Assembly: GCF_022458985.1 (NCBI RefSeq)
Contig: NC_061789.1
Coordinates: 6,304,357 to 6,368,356, forward strand
Source of the DNA: Mugil cephalus
Taxonomy: Eukaryota > Chordata > Actinopteri > Mugiliformes > Mugilidae
Length of the DNA stretch: 64,000 nt
Reading direction: 5' to 3'
Under the pieces are notes generated by a model, which was given only the letters and a program-made list of their open reading frames with translations, had not been told where the DNA came from and ran no database searches. Numbering within the stretch: position 1 is the first letter of the stretch; each line of letters opens with the position of its first letter. The translations under genes were made by a program, and so were the position numbers. This document shows positions 1-11,875 of the stretch, one piece after another.

Positions 1-3000
1 GCTGTTTACGTTTTATGAAAAGTATAACATGGACAAGAAGCATAACCCCTTGTCTTCTCTGAGCCATCATCCTCTTCACAGACTTTGGTTTATCTCTGTG
101 AGCAAAAGTCCGCCCTGGAAATGTTTACACGTCCCCCTCCCCGAGACGTGAGACGTTGTTTTTGCAGTTGAGACAACATGCTCTGTTTGCAGAGTTATCT
201 GACCTCTTCCCCCCTGCAGGTCAAAGCTACAAGGTGAGCTGGTCCATAAGAGGCTCTGCTACAATGTCAAGAATGTCAACTTGAACTTGCTGCACTCCTG
301 GGCTCCCTCCTCTACTAATGTTGTTTTCCTTCTAAGTGGGCTGATTGCGACACAGTCCTGACTGACCTGCTGATACTTGTATGACTTCATTTTGAAGTAA
401 AACAAAAGACTTACAGATAAATGGTTCCAATAACTGCAAAATCTAAATTTAAAAATGATAACTTGTGTAATTTGTGAACATGTTACCAAAGAAATCAGAA
501 AGAAGTCAGGTTTTGTTCCTACAGGCTAGAGGCTGATATTTGGTAATGTTTGAGCTGAGATATTTTTCTTTCTTTCTTCTTTTCCAAAGAAGTCCAAGGT
601 GAACCAATTTTCTTAAGCAGCACATTGCATACATGTATTTCAAAAGCTTAGCTGTTAATCAGATGTATGGTGTAACTCACTGCCTGTTGCATAAATGAAA
701 CAGACTTTGCAGTTTTGTGCAAATGTACTTGCATTAAATGCCCTTTAAATCCTTTATAAATGAATGGATCGCTGGTGATCTGTTAAAGCTCACAGTTTTT
801 GAATTACCGTAAACGCTACTGACTCACCAATTCAAAGTGTGCCTGGACGCTGGGAAGTTGTGCTTTCGTCTGGAAGGCCTTTGTGACAGCTCAAGGGTAT
901 ACTGTATTTCCTCAAATAGTGCCCGGGGCCTTTATTTAGTCAACCGTCTAGAACAACCGGACATTATTGTCCGGCAGGCTTTTATTTCTAATGCCCTTTG
1001 CTTCATACCGGTATGTATCGGTATATTTACTTTTTAGTTTTACTTTTAGTTTTAAGTTACCATTTACTCTGCTATCTTTTTTCACTTTAGCAGGTCCTCC
1101 TCCTGTATTATACTTGCAAAACCTTGTCCTTAAAGTTCATCTCAAATTTTCTTATCTGCGAAATTTGAGAATCCTGAGTTTCACCTTCTTAGAGATATTC
1201 TATGGTTGTGGTTGCACAGGTTGTACAACAGATTAAATGGACAATCTGACTGAGCCAGGCATTGATTTCCCATCCTCCTCCACAGTGACGTTGCTAAGCC
1301 GCTATGTGCTCTGCCGCTAGTCCTCCAACCACAATGCCTTTCAGGATCAGATAAGTATGGATGTATTTTGTAAATGGCATAAGCTGGACTCACAGCGGAG
1401 TGGCAGGCTGTCTGAAAAATCTCAAAAATGTCTAAGTATAAGCTGTGAAATGATTGTGATAATGGAAGCTGCTCCTTTATTTGAGAATGTGCCTACGCTT
1501 ACAATTACATAGTAAGTAGCCTTAGGTGTCGGTAGATACATTTTGTCATTAGATAGAGCCAGGAAAGCTGTTTCTCCCAATATCCAGTCTTTGTGCTAAG
1601 CTAAGCTAAGCTAATGGGCAATTATCGATCATTTTAGATGTACCACGCAGAGATGTGTCGGTCAACAGCTTTTGGAATCCAACCACCCACAAGGGAACCC
1701 AAAATATTGCATTTGCACAAATTGACGTCAAATTACGTCAAATATAGGGTCGCTTAAGCCTGAATGCTAACGTTAAAGTTTCATCAGTGTCTAGGTATCT
1801 TTGTAGTTGCCACTGCCGGTTCTGCATTCATATGTTTAATCGACCAACGCACACTTACGCCACTCAAGTTTCCTCTTGTAATTGGAAACACTTTGAAACA
1901 TGGCCTAAAATTGGAATTCTAGGAACCACAATTGGTCTTGGGGGCTGGGGTAGTTTAACCGTTAGTTAGCTCCAACGGTTAGAGGAACTATGTCAAAGTT
2001 CCTGTGGTTCATGTGGCCTTAACTCTCGGCAAAAAGGCAGCTAACTCTGCAAGAAATGTTTCCAGGATTTGAAACAATACCTTCAACATACTTGTTCTTG
2101 GTACTTTCAGTTTTATATCTGGACTGTTATTGGGATTGCCTACACGGTATCGCATTGCTGTTTTCTGTGATGCAATGATGAAGCGTGATGACGCAACTCT
2201 GAGATGGAAATTTCTACAGAAAGCAAGCCCTGTGGCCTCAGACTCTATCAGAAACCACAGGTGGCCAAACAGTAAAGGGCAAAGGGTACAAAGTGTATCT
2301 CACGTTCAAGCTGAGTGTGTTTGCTCGTGGAGTTTGCCTATGTGATATGATATAGTACATACAGTTCATTGTCTCCTTTGCGTAAACATATGCACAAGTT
2401 TTCACTGTAAAGGCTGAGGTGAGCTCGGGTCTTTGGCCAAAGCCGCCATGGTGCGCTCACACTCGGCACACAAATCCACGTATTCCCTGCTGCTCAGCGC
2501 ACAGGAATAAGTACGAGGATCAATAAACACACGCTCACTTATAGTCTGCTGAGAATCGTACGCCTGGTTAACAGGGAGGAAACAAATCTGATGTAAAGAC
2601 CCTGAAACCTTTGGTGGGTGCGGTCAAAACCAACAAAATCTGTGACTCTAACTAGTCATATGATTTTTTTATGTGCCGTTAACACATTTATTTTTGTATT
2701 TACCTGTATTAAGTGTGAAACACTTAGTTTCAGTCTCCAAATAACTTCCTAGAAAAGGAACTGATGTCACTATACATTATAAATTAGTTCCCTAGTACGA
2801 TTACTCGACGTTCTCAATGTGACCGCTTTGAAAAGAAAACCGTTTAAATGGCATGCATTCAAGCGCAAAAAATCTTAAAACCTGTTTGTGACATACAGCA
2901 GTTAACCAGATGAACTTGCTAACCTGGAAGGGAGTGCACATTCCTACAACACACGACGATGTCACATGTAGGCTCGATAAAGGCTGGACTTCAGTGTCTG

Positions 3001-3530
3001 TCCGCTTCACTGTGTTTTGTTCCACTTTTCAGGGTTAACACTAAAAGTTGTGGTATGTCCGGTTAATGCTTTACCGATTGTTACGCTTAATTTTTAAATG
3101 GATGGACGAATCATTGCAATGGCTTTACACATAGGTCACTAAAGGTTCTGCATGTGCTAAGAAAGCTACGTACACTGGGAGATAAAAAGAACTACAATCG
3201 AGTTCTAGGAACATTTGCACAATTAATACTCTTAATAATAAAGAGAACACAATGACAACAAAAGAATTTCTCTCAGAATATAAATAAATAAAGTACCTAT
3301 CTGTCTAATCTTAAAGATCAAAAGAACACAGTTGGCAAATTCCTTCTACAAAATGTAGAAAAAAGCCCTGAATTCCTATGCCATGATGAAAAGAAAGTAC
3401 CCGTACCCTTAAAACCAATAGAAAGTCAGCAATTTTACGTTTATGTTCTGTAATATGGTTATTATTTTTCACTTAGACTTCATGTTTCGAAATCCTTGTT
3501 CACAAAAAATGAATATTAGTCTTTATTTCT
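1..3530. other. Intergenic region left of the nfil3 pair
   Basis: No convincing coding sequence was found; open frames here are short and resemble no family I know. A run of overlapping CTAAG units near 1595-1615 matches a dispersed element seen again at 63915-63945. A full CRE (TGACGTCA) sits at 1723-1730, followed closely by a second ACGTCA. A splice-like acceptor and donor frame 14 bases at 220-233. Otherwise the stretch is AT-rich and featureless to the eye. Confidence 0.5.
1723..1741. promoter_or_regulatory. Pair of CRE/ATF-like sites
   Basis: TGACGTCA at 1723-1730 is a perfect palindromic CRE, and a second ATTACGTCA follows about one helical turn later. Such sites are bound by CREB/ATF factors and can be bound by NFIL3. 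No promoter or gene start is evident beside them, so function is unproven and one such 8-mer per window is expected by chance. Confidence 0.25.
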
Positions 3531-3534
3531 TTAT

Positions 3535-3905
3535 AGCACTAGCCACGATGATGGGAGACTCTGACCACTGCACAAAGCCTTCTCCAGCACATCCCAAGGA
3601 TTCTCAATGGGGTTCAGGTCTGGACTCGGTGGTGGCCGATCCATCCATGCTCCCTGAACCAGTATATCACAATTTTTTGCCCCATGGATCTTGGCATCTT
3701 GGAATACGACCATGCCACGAGGGAAAAAAGTCCATAGATGGACTAACCTGGTCATTCAGTCTGGTAGTCAGCTGACCTCATTCTTCAGTCATAATGTTGC
3801 TGAACCTGGACTAGGCATGATGGGGGAATCACTTCATCTGATCCACCCATCACCCTGGAAACAGGGTCAGTCTAGACTCACTGTTAAGTGTTTTTCTTAA
3901 GGCTA
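3535..3905 (-). mobile_element. Degenerate Tc1/mariner transposase fragment
   Basis: Read on the minus strand, this segment encodes the signature SPDLNPIEN followed by WDVLEKAL, typical of the DDE domain of Tc1-like transposases. Upstream on the same strand, in other frames, lie pieces resembling the neighbouring transposase sequence (for example a match to the usual LNDQV..SMDFF stretch). Frame changes and stops break the reading frame, so this is a dead, truncated copy. Terminal inverted repeats were not identified. Confidence 0.8.
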
Positions 3906-4500
3906 CACAGCTGTTCAGTCCCTTGAGTTCCCTTCACACTGCAGAAATGTGGAAATGCTCTCACTTTCACTATTAAACATAGCCCTGAGTTCCACTGATT
4001 CACTGTTTCAGTTCTTCCTGGAAGACGACGGTTCCCCACCATCCTTCCAGTTAAACCAATTTTAGTGGTTTCAGCTTAAATCTCATTGCATGTTTTCTCT
4101 GCTTTGTACATCATGCGTTTTGATGTGATCAAACAGACTAACACCGCTTCCACAACCACAGGATGTGTCTTTGCACATGGCTGTTTAAGAAATGAGAAGT
4201 CGCTCATTGCGTCATTTGGGGTTAAATAACTTGCTGTCTGCTGAAAGATAATCACCCATGCAGTAATTATCCAATAGGAAGCTCCTAAATAGTTGCATAG
4301 TTGAATTCAGGTGGAGAATCTTACTTATTTATTTATTCATTTTGCCAGGAAGTGTATAAACACCTATAAGCAAACGTCGCTCTGCTAAAAATACTGTATA
4401 GACTGTGACTGGTATAGTGATGGAGTTTTATGCTTTTCTTGCATACAGTGACTCACACAGACATGCCCTGGAGACAGACAGACGCGCAACATTACCTAAT
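3906..4500. other. Intergenic, upstream of nfil3 A
   Basis: AT-rich sequence with no coding signal, leading into a GC-rich promoter region. Nothing specific was recognised. Confidence 0.4.
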
Positions 4501-4524
4501 TGTGATGGTGGGATTATCCAGTAA

Positions 4525-4650
4525 AAGAGGGGGCGGGGCTACGGAGGTCAGATGACGACGACGACGACGGTGCCTCAACTGCTTTGTTATGTGACCAACC
4601 ATAGGAGCTTTTCTTTGAACGGTGTGGGGAGGCGGGGAGGGAGGCAGGGA
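4525..4650 (+). promoter_or_regulatory. Probable promoter of nfil3 paralogue A
   Basis: A GC box (GGGGCGGGGC, near 4530) is followed by an ACG triplet run at about 4553-4570 and by GTTATGTGAC at 4586-4595. The latter differs at one base from the NFIL3/E4BP4 consensus RTTAYGTAAY. No TATA box is evident. The region turns sharply GC- and CpG-rich just before the probable first exon. The exact transcription start cannot be read from sequence. Confidence 0.5.
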
Positions 4651-4969
4651 GGGGGGGTCACGGAGGGAGGCGGTGCTCAGAGGCGCACACTCAAACAGGG
4701 CCCCCGCTGGTTCAAGCGAGGATAGGGACCGTCCTGAGCTGAACTCAACGTTACAAATAGAAGCTGCGGCATTCCAAGTGGAGCAGAGTGGAGGTGCGCC
4801 GCGCCGGTGATAATATTAAGTAACAGCGCCGAGTGGGTCCGCGGCATTAGAACCAGAGAGGGAGGCGGAGAGACGCGCTTCTCGGTGAACCGGACGAAAA
4901 CACGCTCGGACGGAGACGCGGACGGAAAGCATGCGCACCGGCGGAGACGAGTGATCAGTCTATACGAAG
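4640..4969 (+). other. Non-coding first exon of nfil3 A (5' UTR)
   Basis: A CpG-rich stretch ends at 4969 with a good donor (GAAG then GTACTT at 4970). NFIL3 genes usually have non-coding first exon(s) and keep the whole reading frame in a later exon, which fits. The left border is an estimate. The intron runs to an acceptor at 5738-5739 or 5769-5770; both AGs follow pyrimidine-rich sequence and I cannot choose between them. Confidence 0.5.
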
Positions 4970-5827
4970 GTACTTTTAATTGTTCCATCTTTCTGTGTAT
5001 TAAATTGGTTGATATTAATTGCATCGTTTAATCCTTTTATGGGATTATCAGGAATGCATTTTATTCGCTCGTTTGTGCATTTTCTACTCAACGACAACAA
5101 TAAGAAAAAAAACATTTAATTTTAATATAAATAAATGACGTTTCGCTTAAGTCACAAACTTGTCCAAAACGCGCCGTAACAGCTTGCGCAAGTGTCAATC
5201 TAAGTGTAATGCATGAAACATGAGTCAGGTCTGATCTCGTAGTTAAAAACAGCCGACTGGGAGAGCAGCAAGTCTCTTGTCAAACATGTGGGTCAGCGCT
5301 GATGGGGAAAGTGAAGCGGCAACACCGGAAACCGTTTATAAAATTAGGTTAGTGGAGTCTCACCAGAAGAACAATTTAAAAAATAAAAAACGACAGACGG
5401 AGTCAAATTAAAAACGAGCAACGCACCAATCAAAGACAAATGTCTGAGGTTAAATTCAAATGTAGGTCAAACTCTGACAATCGAGGTTCGTTTCGACTTG
5501 TTTCTACAGTTTATGGAAAACGCCCCGAGTATAAAGTCAAAGCCAAATGCCTGTTATGGCTCATTTAGTTTGTGTTTATAGCGCAACGACTCATATTGAA
5601 TGAATGTATGTATGGGGCTCGCAAGGTTGGAGTTGCTCTGGTTTCACTGGAGATGTAATTCGGTTACATAATATTGTGTTGTAATGGCTGTTGCGTAAGC
5701 GCTAAACCTCGCTTCTCCCTGATTCTCTTTGGCCGCTAGGTGGCAGTGTTGCTTCGTTCTCAATCCCCAGCGATCTCCAGTGAGCGTGCAGCTCCCCGCA
5801 GTGGTTCTCTCTGCTCATCAGTTAGTT

Positions 5828-6967
5828 ATGTTTGAGGAAGACTCCCAGGAGATGAGGGGACAGCAGGACGTGGCTGCGCTCCACAACATGGAGTCACCTG
5901 TTGCAGCGGCTTCGAGTGGAGGAGGAGGAGGAACAGGAGGAGGAGGAGGAGGAGGAGCGCCTTTGTCCTTCACAGACGAAGCCGTGTCCATCCTGACCTC
6001 CAGCGGCCTGTTGGCGCGCTCCCTGCTGGGTCGCAGCACGGCCATCAAACGCAAAGAGAGTCCGTCGTCCAGCATCCGACGCAAGCGCGAGTTCATCCCC
6101 GTCGACAAGAAGGACGAAGGCTACTGGGACAAGAGGAGGAAGAACAACGAGGCGGCCAAGCGCTCGCGGGAGAAGCGCCGCGTCAACGACATGGTCCTGG
6201 AGAGCCGCGTGCTGGCCCTGCTGGAGGAAAACGCCCGCCTCCGGGCCGAGCTCCTGGCCCTGAAGTTCCGCTTCGGCCTCGTCAAAGACCCCTCCAACGC
6301 CCCGATCCTGCCTCTCACCACGGATCCGCACCACGCCCCTCAACCCATGACTCCTCACTATTATCTCCACAGGGGAGACGGAGGCGCCTCGGCACCACAC
6401 CCCCACCACAACCACGCGGGCCCGCTGAACGTCAGAGGCACCAGGGACGCCGGGAACATGTCAGAGGACTCCGGGTTCTCCACGCCGGGTGGGTCCAGCG
6501 TGGGCAGCCCAGTCTTCTTCGAAGACCGGCTCAGCGACCACGGGAAACTGTCGCCCCACAGGGCGGAGGAGCTGGGCTACGACCTCCACCACTCGCCCGC
6601 CGACGTCCACCACGCGTCGGGGCTCAGCGCCGAGAAGCTGGACCAGGCGGAGACCTTGAAGAACCTTCCCCACAAGCTGCGCTTCAAGATGCCGGGGAGC
6701 GGCGACGGGGGGGACGACCACAGACGCAGCCCCGCCCACCCCGCCGCGGGACGGGAGGGCCCGAAGGACGCCGGCAAAGGAGCGGGGCGGGCGAAACGGG
6801 AGGCGTTCACGCCGGCTCCTGGCTCCAGCACGCGGAGGGGGAGGAAGGCAGCAGGAGAGGGAGGCAGTCGCCTCAGTACAACGCTCCGAGCGGCGCCGGC
6901 GGCTACGGCGTCCAGGCTCCGCCCACGCAAGGGCAAACGGAGGTACGGCATGAGAACACTTTCCTGA
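5828..6967 (+). CDS. nfil3: NFIL3/E4BP4-like bZIP repressor, paralogue A (frame breaks near the C-terminus)
   Basis: This encodes a nuclear basic leucine-zipper protein of the NFIL3 family, which binds D-box/ATF-like DNA as a dimer and usually represses. Counting from the ATG at 5828, the protein has a Gly run (about 30-43), a basic region with NNEAAKRSR (about 106-114) preceded by RRKREFIP, and a zipper to about 151. [16 protein letters not shown] stretch and LPHKLRFK (280-287) match family motifs. The open frame extends further upstream but only from a TTG, within intron or 5' UTR sequence. A second in-frame ATG at 5888 has the better Kozak context (A at -3, G at +4). The frame ends at 6967 after 379 residues, but the tail from roughly 6790 is an unlikely basic run, while the true-looking C-terminus continues in another frame to 7050. 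Codon third positions are strongly GC-rich. It lies 12.4 kb upstream of the coding exon of paralogue B, in the same direction. Which numbered fish nfil3 paralogue it is cannot be settled here. Confidence 0.9.
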   Translation: MFEEDSQEMRGQQDVAALHNMESPVAAASSGGGGGTGGGGGGGAPLSFTDEAVSILTSSGLLARSLLGRSTAIKRKESPSSSIRRKREFIPVDKKDEGYWDKRRKNNEAAKRSREKRRVNDMVLESRVLALLEENARLRAELLALKFRFGLVKDPSNAPILPLTTDPHHAPQPMTPHYYLHRGDGGASAPHPHHNHAGPLNVRGTRDAGNMSEDSGFSTPGGSSVGSPVFFEDRLSDHGKLSPHRAEELGYDLHHSPADVHHASGLSAEKLDQAETLKNLPHKLRFKMPGSGDGGDDHRRSPAHPAAGREGPKDAGKGAGRAKREAFTPAPGSSTRRGRKAAGEGGSRLSTTLRAAPAATASRLRPRKGKRRYGMRTLS

Positions 6968-7050
6968 AGTCGCAGCTCTGCTCTCTCACGGAGGAGGTGG
7001 CGCAGCTCAAGAAGCTTTTCACAGAGCAGCTCATGTCCAAAATGAACTGA
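6782..7050 (+). other. nfil3: Displaced C-terminal segment of nfil3 A, in a different frame
   Basis: Read in the frame ending with TGA at 7048-7050, this encodes a stretch ending [22 protein letters not shown] and TEQLMSKMN. That aligns in pattern with the end of mammalian NFIL3 (ENLYLKQG...SLKRLI), a conserved heptad-like C-terminus. The segment is one base out of frame with the upstream bZIP reading frame. The change must occur somewhere between about 6690 and 6830, a region rich in G runs (seven Gs near 6707-6713, GGGGCGGG near 6783). A missing base in the assembly or a real frameshift would both produce this. Confidence 0.75.
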
Positions 7051-7191
7051 GGAGCTGGAAGCGAGGCGCCGCCTGGACGTTTAAGGACAAACTCTTAGCG
7101 TTAAGAGAACCGAGGAATCGCGCACAAGCGCGGGAACGTGCGCAATGGACATTCAACTGTTGTTTCTATCTCTTACATTGTATTATATTGT

Positions 7192-7197
7192 AATAAA
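7192..7197 (+). terminator. Proximal poly(A) signal of nfil3 A
   Basis: AATAAA lies about 140 bases after the conserved TGA, in AT-rich sequence. It would give a short 3' UTR. A stronger cluster lies at 7649-7660. Confidence 0.5.
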
Positions 7198-7648
7198 TGT
7201 CTTTAAATGCTTATAATCTACTGTCTAACAACTACTTGATCAACACTGCTCAGGCTGGGAGTCTTATCTGTAATAATAGTTTCTTTATTCCCGTACACTG
7301 TGACGACTAAAAAACCGCACACACCTGCTCACATCACATCACATCACATCACACCACGGAGACACAACAGGTCCCGGCGTTAAATTCAGCCGGACGTCGG
7401 TTTAATTAGAGGAGGTTTGACTTACACCCGCAAACAGAGGCCCAGGTATCAGCTCTCTAAAGGCCACAACAAACATGTTTTATGTGTCACTCGACTCGTG
7501 TCCCAGAAAGAAAAAAAAAAAAAAACACTGTAACATGCACTGTGCTTTTCTTTGTCGTCTCGCCCGGTTTGAGTGTATTTTATCACTTACCTGTCGTCTG
7601 TACTGAGGTGGTGAATTTAATGTCTGCTGTCTGTCCGTGCGTTTTCAT

Positions 7649-7660
7649 ATTAAAAATAAA
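7649..7660 (+). terminator. Distal poly(A) signals of nfil3 A
   Basis: Overlapping ATTAAA (7649-7654) and AATAAA (7655-7660) are followed by GT-rich sequence, a typical 3' end. Use of this site would give a 3' UTR of about 600 bases. Confidence 0.55.
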
Positions 7661-10564
7661 TCTTGGCTCAGCAACGTGGTGGCGGAGTTAATCACTGGAT
7701 GAAGTTGCAGTCTGACAGTGGCACACATGAACTCTTAAGCTACTAATAGTAGGTGCGTTGATCTGCATCATGGGAACTGTAGTGGCTATTAGCTGCATAT
7801 TTATGCCTATCCAAACCTGCATAATAGCCAAATATGTTTTAATAATAGAGTAATAATTGCAAATAATTATAATACTTAAAAATGAGGGGGAAAAAAAGAG
7901 CAGCTCATATGATTCATGCTTGAGGCTGGACGGGTAAAACGATTAGTAACAAGGATGGAAGCATCTGAATAAAGCATAGACGCAGCATTTAAACGATCAC
8001 AGGGGAGAGTACACGTGAAAATCTTCGACCGAGTGCACATAAAGTTAATGATATAGGAATAAACCACCTGCAGAAAATTAGTTCAGAGATAATGGCAATC
8101 ACAGCAGATCACAAGATAGCGTGTGCATAAATGTGCAGACTTTACAGTTTCTGCGTAACACTTAGGTAGGAATGTTACACAAGCGCTCTTTGAACCAACA
8201 GATCCTGCGTTGGAGAATGAGAGAGAATGCAAAGACCAGCAAGTGCTGACAAATGCAGGCGGCAGGAGGACAAGGAGGAGGAGGAGGAGGAGGAGGAGAG
8301 GAGTCGTGCACTTGGCAGCCTCCTCTCCCACGGTCGCTGCAGGCGGCGAGACGGCCAGCCAGACAGACAGAGACGGTGTCTGCCGTTACTCAACGGCTCA
8401 ATTAGAGCCCTGAACGACGCGAGGGCTTTAATTACGACGGCTCGAGGAGAAGAGGGGAAAGAATAACGGATGGCGTCAAGTGAGACGGGTCAATGCAGCC
8501 CAGCCACAGGCAGGCGGGCCGACGGTTCCCGTGCGGCTTCGCGATCTGGAACCGCACACTTTTCGTCAGCAGGGGGCGACAGAGACAACATTTTCAACCG
8601 TTGAGCCACAGAGTATCCGTTTCACCTTTTCACCACAGTATAGTAATCACAGTATGGATTACTGTCACGTTTATCGATCGTGTTTTTTTTAGCCAGTTAG
8701 TTGGCATGAGCGGGATGAGTGATGTGCATTCGGAAGAAAGTGTAAGGAAATAAATAATCGGTGCATTAAAGCCATTTCAATTTAAGTCGTTTTTTTTTTT
8801 TTTTTTATTTCGTTAACCTTAATGCTCAAAGTATTTATTCTTAGTTGGTATCTATCCTCATCATTGCATCACTAAAATAGCTTTTAAATACAGTGAAAAA
8901 GGAGGAGGATCAAACGTAGATGCATCCTGCGTCACAATGACCTCTCTGTAACCTTATGAAAATGCAAGCATAGGTATTCTGGTTTTGCCTCAAACTCTGC
9001 CTAAGAAATGAAATAATAATAATAAAATATATATATATATATATCAGTTAGAAACATCAGCCTTTAAACAAGTAAACCGAAGGAGCCCGAGGTGAAACTG
9101 AAAGGTAACGAGTTAGAGGAGAAGCAGAGGCTGCAGGTGTGGAGACCAGGAGGGATTTAATGAATCCACTGCAATTGCGGTGCCGTTACTCCATCATCCT
9201 CACTCACATCCACTTAACCAGAAAAAAAAACATGTAAATAAATAAATAAATAACTACAAAAAAAAAAAGAGCACAACCCCCTCTTTCGCAGCCCCGTTTT
9301 TTTTTTTTCTCCCCCTAGTGAAAGGATAAAGCCTGTTGCTAGGCAGGCAGTGCGACAGTTGCCATGGGAACGCTTGCAGACATAGCTGGAAGTGGAGGGG
9401 GGAAAGGTTGGGTTAGGGTGGGGATAAGGATGGGGTGCAAAAAAAAAAAAAAAAAAGAGAGAGGGAGAGTGATGCAGACAGACAGGGAGAGAGAGAGATC
9501 CTATTGAGGGAGAGGGAGGGGGAGGGGGACTCAAGTTCACGGCCAAACCTCCTTCAGTTCCTTCGTCTCCTCGAGCTATAGAAGGAAACAAAAGAGGTGC
9601 AAGGAAGCAGAGGGCCGTTTATAGGTTAAAACCGAGGATCCGCGCTCGGGGGTTACCCTCCGGACGCGCGGCGCGACAGAAACAACAGCTTCGAGCAAAA
9701 ACTTGGAAGGAGACAGGGCGTTTCAGAGAAACAGAAGAAGAAGAAGAAGAAACGCTTCAAGGAGACAAGACAGACAAACTGTTACGGGTACGACTCAGAA
9801 ATGTGACAGCGAAACGTGGATCGCGTCTTTTTCTGAATGTGTGCGCCCAAGAGAGGAGGAGTCAGCCTTCAGGGCTTTCATTGCAACTCCCAGATTTAAA
9901 TCAGTGAGCAGATAACGTACAGTACGGTACCTTCACTCAGAGACACAGCGAACAGACCTGAAGCATCACAGTGTCTGACAGCTCTCTGACAAACAGTTCC
10001 CTCACTTACAACCCAAACTGTAACGTGTGCGCCGTGTGCCTTCGTTCCCTCCTCGTCAGCTTTTATTAAAGCGAACGGCATTCTCCCATAGGCGGCCGTC
10101 GGAGTGTTTTTATTCGAAAGCAGCGGGACGGCGTTTTAAATCAGAGATTAACAATACCAGCTCAATGCCAGCCCCCCTCCCCTTTTAGCTCTTTGTGCGT
10201 TCTCCAGACTCCATGCCTGGCAGCGCGACACGCGTTCCTGTCTGTGATCGACGTGAATCAAAAACACGCGCCTCGATTACACAACGTGTCCCGTCCAGAG
10301 GAGCTGGCTCAGGAAACCGGCTCCATTCAACCAGGAGGAGATGAGGAGATGTGGGATTCTGCGGCAACACAAGAGGCAGACGCTGTGAGGCCTGTGAGGC
10401 CTGTTACCCTTAAACCCCGTTGAAAATGCCACTTGAGTTCATGCAGCAATCACAAAACTCTCTCCATGTTTTGCCTCCATTACATTTACTTGACAACTGT
10501 TTTGCAAAAACAGTGCATCTTTGTCATTTAACTCTTAAATCTGGACCATAATTAGGAGTTTGTG

Positions 10565-10765
10565 GTGGTAAAGCACTCGAGGATATTTACCACTAAGGCC
10601 TCAGAGCTGAGATGTTCTGGGTTTGAAGCTACCGAGGGTATGAAAATGTGGAGTTTGCCATGTGTCCTCTCACATGCACGTTAGGGGTTTATCTGTGATT
10701 CTAAATTAGCCGTCCAGGACGTGCCCCACCTCTGGCCGACGGGCCGCTCCTGAGACCCTCTACGA
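10565..10765 (+). repeat. Degenerate tRNA-headed SINE-like dispersed repeat
   Basis: This shares its order of segments with the better copy at 51010-51320. It has a CACTAAGGCCTCAGAGC-type head, a B-box-like GGGTTTGAAGC, then GTGGAGTTTGCCATGTGTCCTC and a GATTCTAAATTAGCC segment. Many substitutions show it is old. A B-box head and this body are typical of a common fish retroposon. Confidence 0.55.
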
Positions 10766-11664
10766 CAGGGGCGTAACGCTCATTTTTAGTTCAGGGGCCA
10801 CACAGCCCAGTTTGAGACCGGTGACACAATACAGTATTAACCAACTCAGAATGTTTCCCTTTGTTTTAGTGGAAAAGTGTACATTATAAAAGTGTTTACA
10901 TTTAACCAACTGCACTATTACAAAGAATTTATTAAACAAATGTTCACAACTCTTACTAAAACTTTGTGAACCCTAGGAATAGCCGTCACCTTTATTGGAA
11001 AATAGCAGTTAATGTCTTCTATGTAATTTTTGCACTTTGCAAATTCATCGCACAGGCCAGATTAGACCCTAATCAGGTTGTAGGACACCTGTGCTCTACA
11101 AGATGAGGGGTTATAGAAAGCGCAGGGATGGGGATTTTTTCTTATAAAACTGGTAGAAGAATATCATAATTAACATGACTTACTAGCTCTCAAGTTCATC
11201 TTGTGTTTACTTTTTTGTATCTTGATTAGATGCTTCTTGTTTGATGTTGCTTCCTGTTAAAAGCAAGTTTTTACTTCGCCACTGCTTCATTTCACAATAA
11301 ATAAAAAGAAATTTGTGGCAGCAGGAGCTATTTTATATTTATCCCAGGCGGCGGTGGCGGCGGATCTATGATTTCATACTTTATTTAATCTCAATCTTCG
11401 TTCGTATGCAAAGTCTTTATCTGTGATGTAACTGCCAGCTCCAACGGTCAGACAAATGAAGTGGTGGACGGTGACGCTTTTCTTCGATGGTGCTCAGAGA
11501 GCGTTACACATTCACTCATTCACCTGTCGGTAATATGCTTAGAAAACAGACAGAAAAGACCTGCAATCTCTAGGTCAGGGCTGCATTAACACAACGAACT
11601 CATGTCCACCTGTCGTACTCATCCACTTCCACTTGGTGTCCAACGTCCACTGAAAACACCTCTA

Positions 11665-11875
11665 CGTCAATGAATTTCGATACCACCGATTTCCTTTCCG
11701 ACCCGATACGAGGTAAAATTCAGGCTGGTATCAGCGATACCGATCCGATGGTAAACTTTTTTGGTAAAGTAGCGTATTTCAAATCATAGCTTCATAAAGA
11801 ATACAAGACATCACAGAGTATAAAGACATGGTATCGGAAGTATCGATATCGATACATGCTCTACCTACGAGCATC
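11665..11875. repeat. Probable dispersed repeat rich in CGATAC/GTATCG motifs
   Basis: Multiple short inverted motifs (GTATCG, CGATAC, TATCGATATCGATA near 11838-11856) resemble the interior of the hAT-like element at 48128-48397. Terminal repeats are not clear, so this is probably a decayed relative. Confidence 0.4.

Noticed and set aside
5818..6951. Long open frames on the minus strand and in other frames across nfil3 A
   Set aside because: They mirror the GC-rich coding exon; they are low-complexity and carry no domain, while the plus frame has a clear bZIP.
9214..9591. 125-residue minus-strand frame
   Set aside because: Built from poly(T), poly(A) complement and CCCTC runs; low-complexity.
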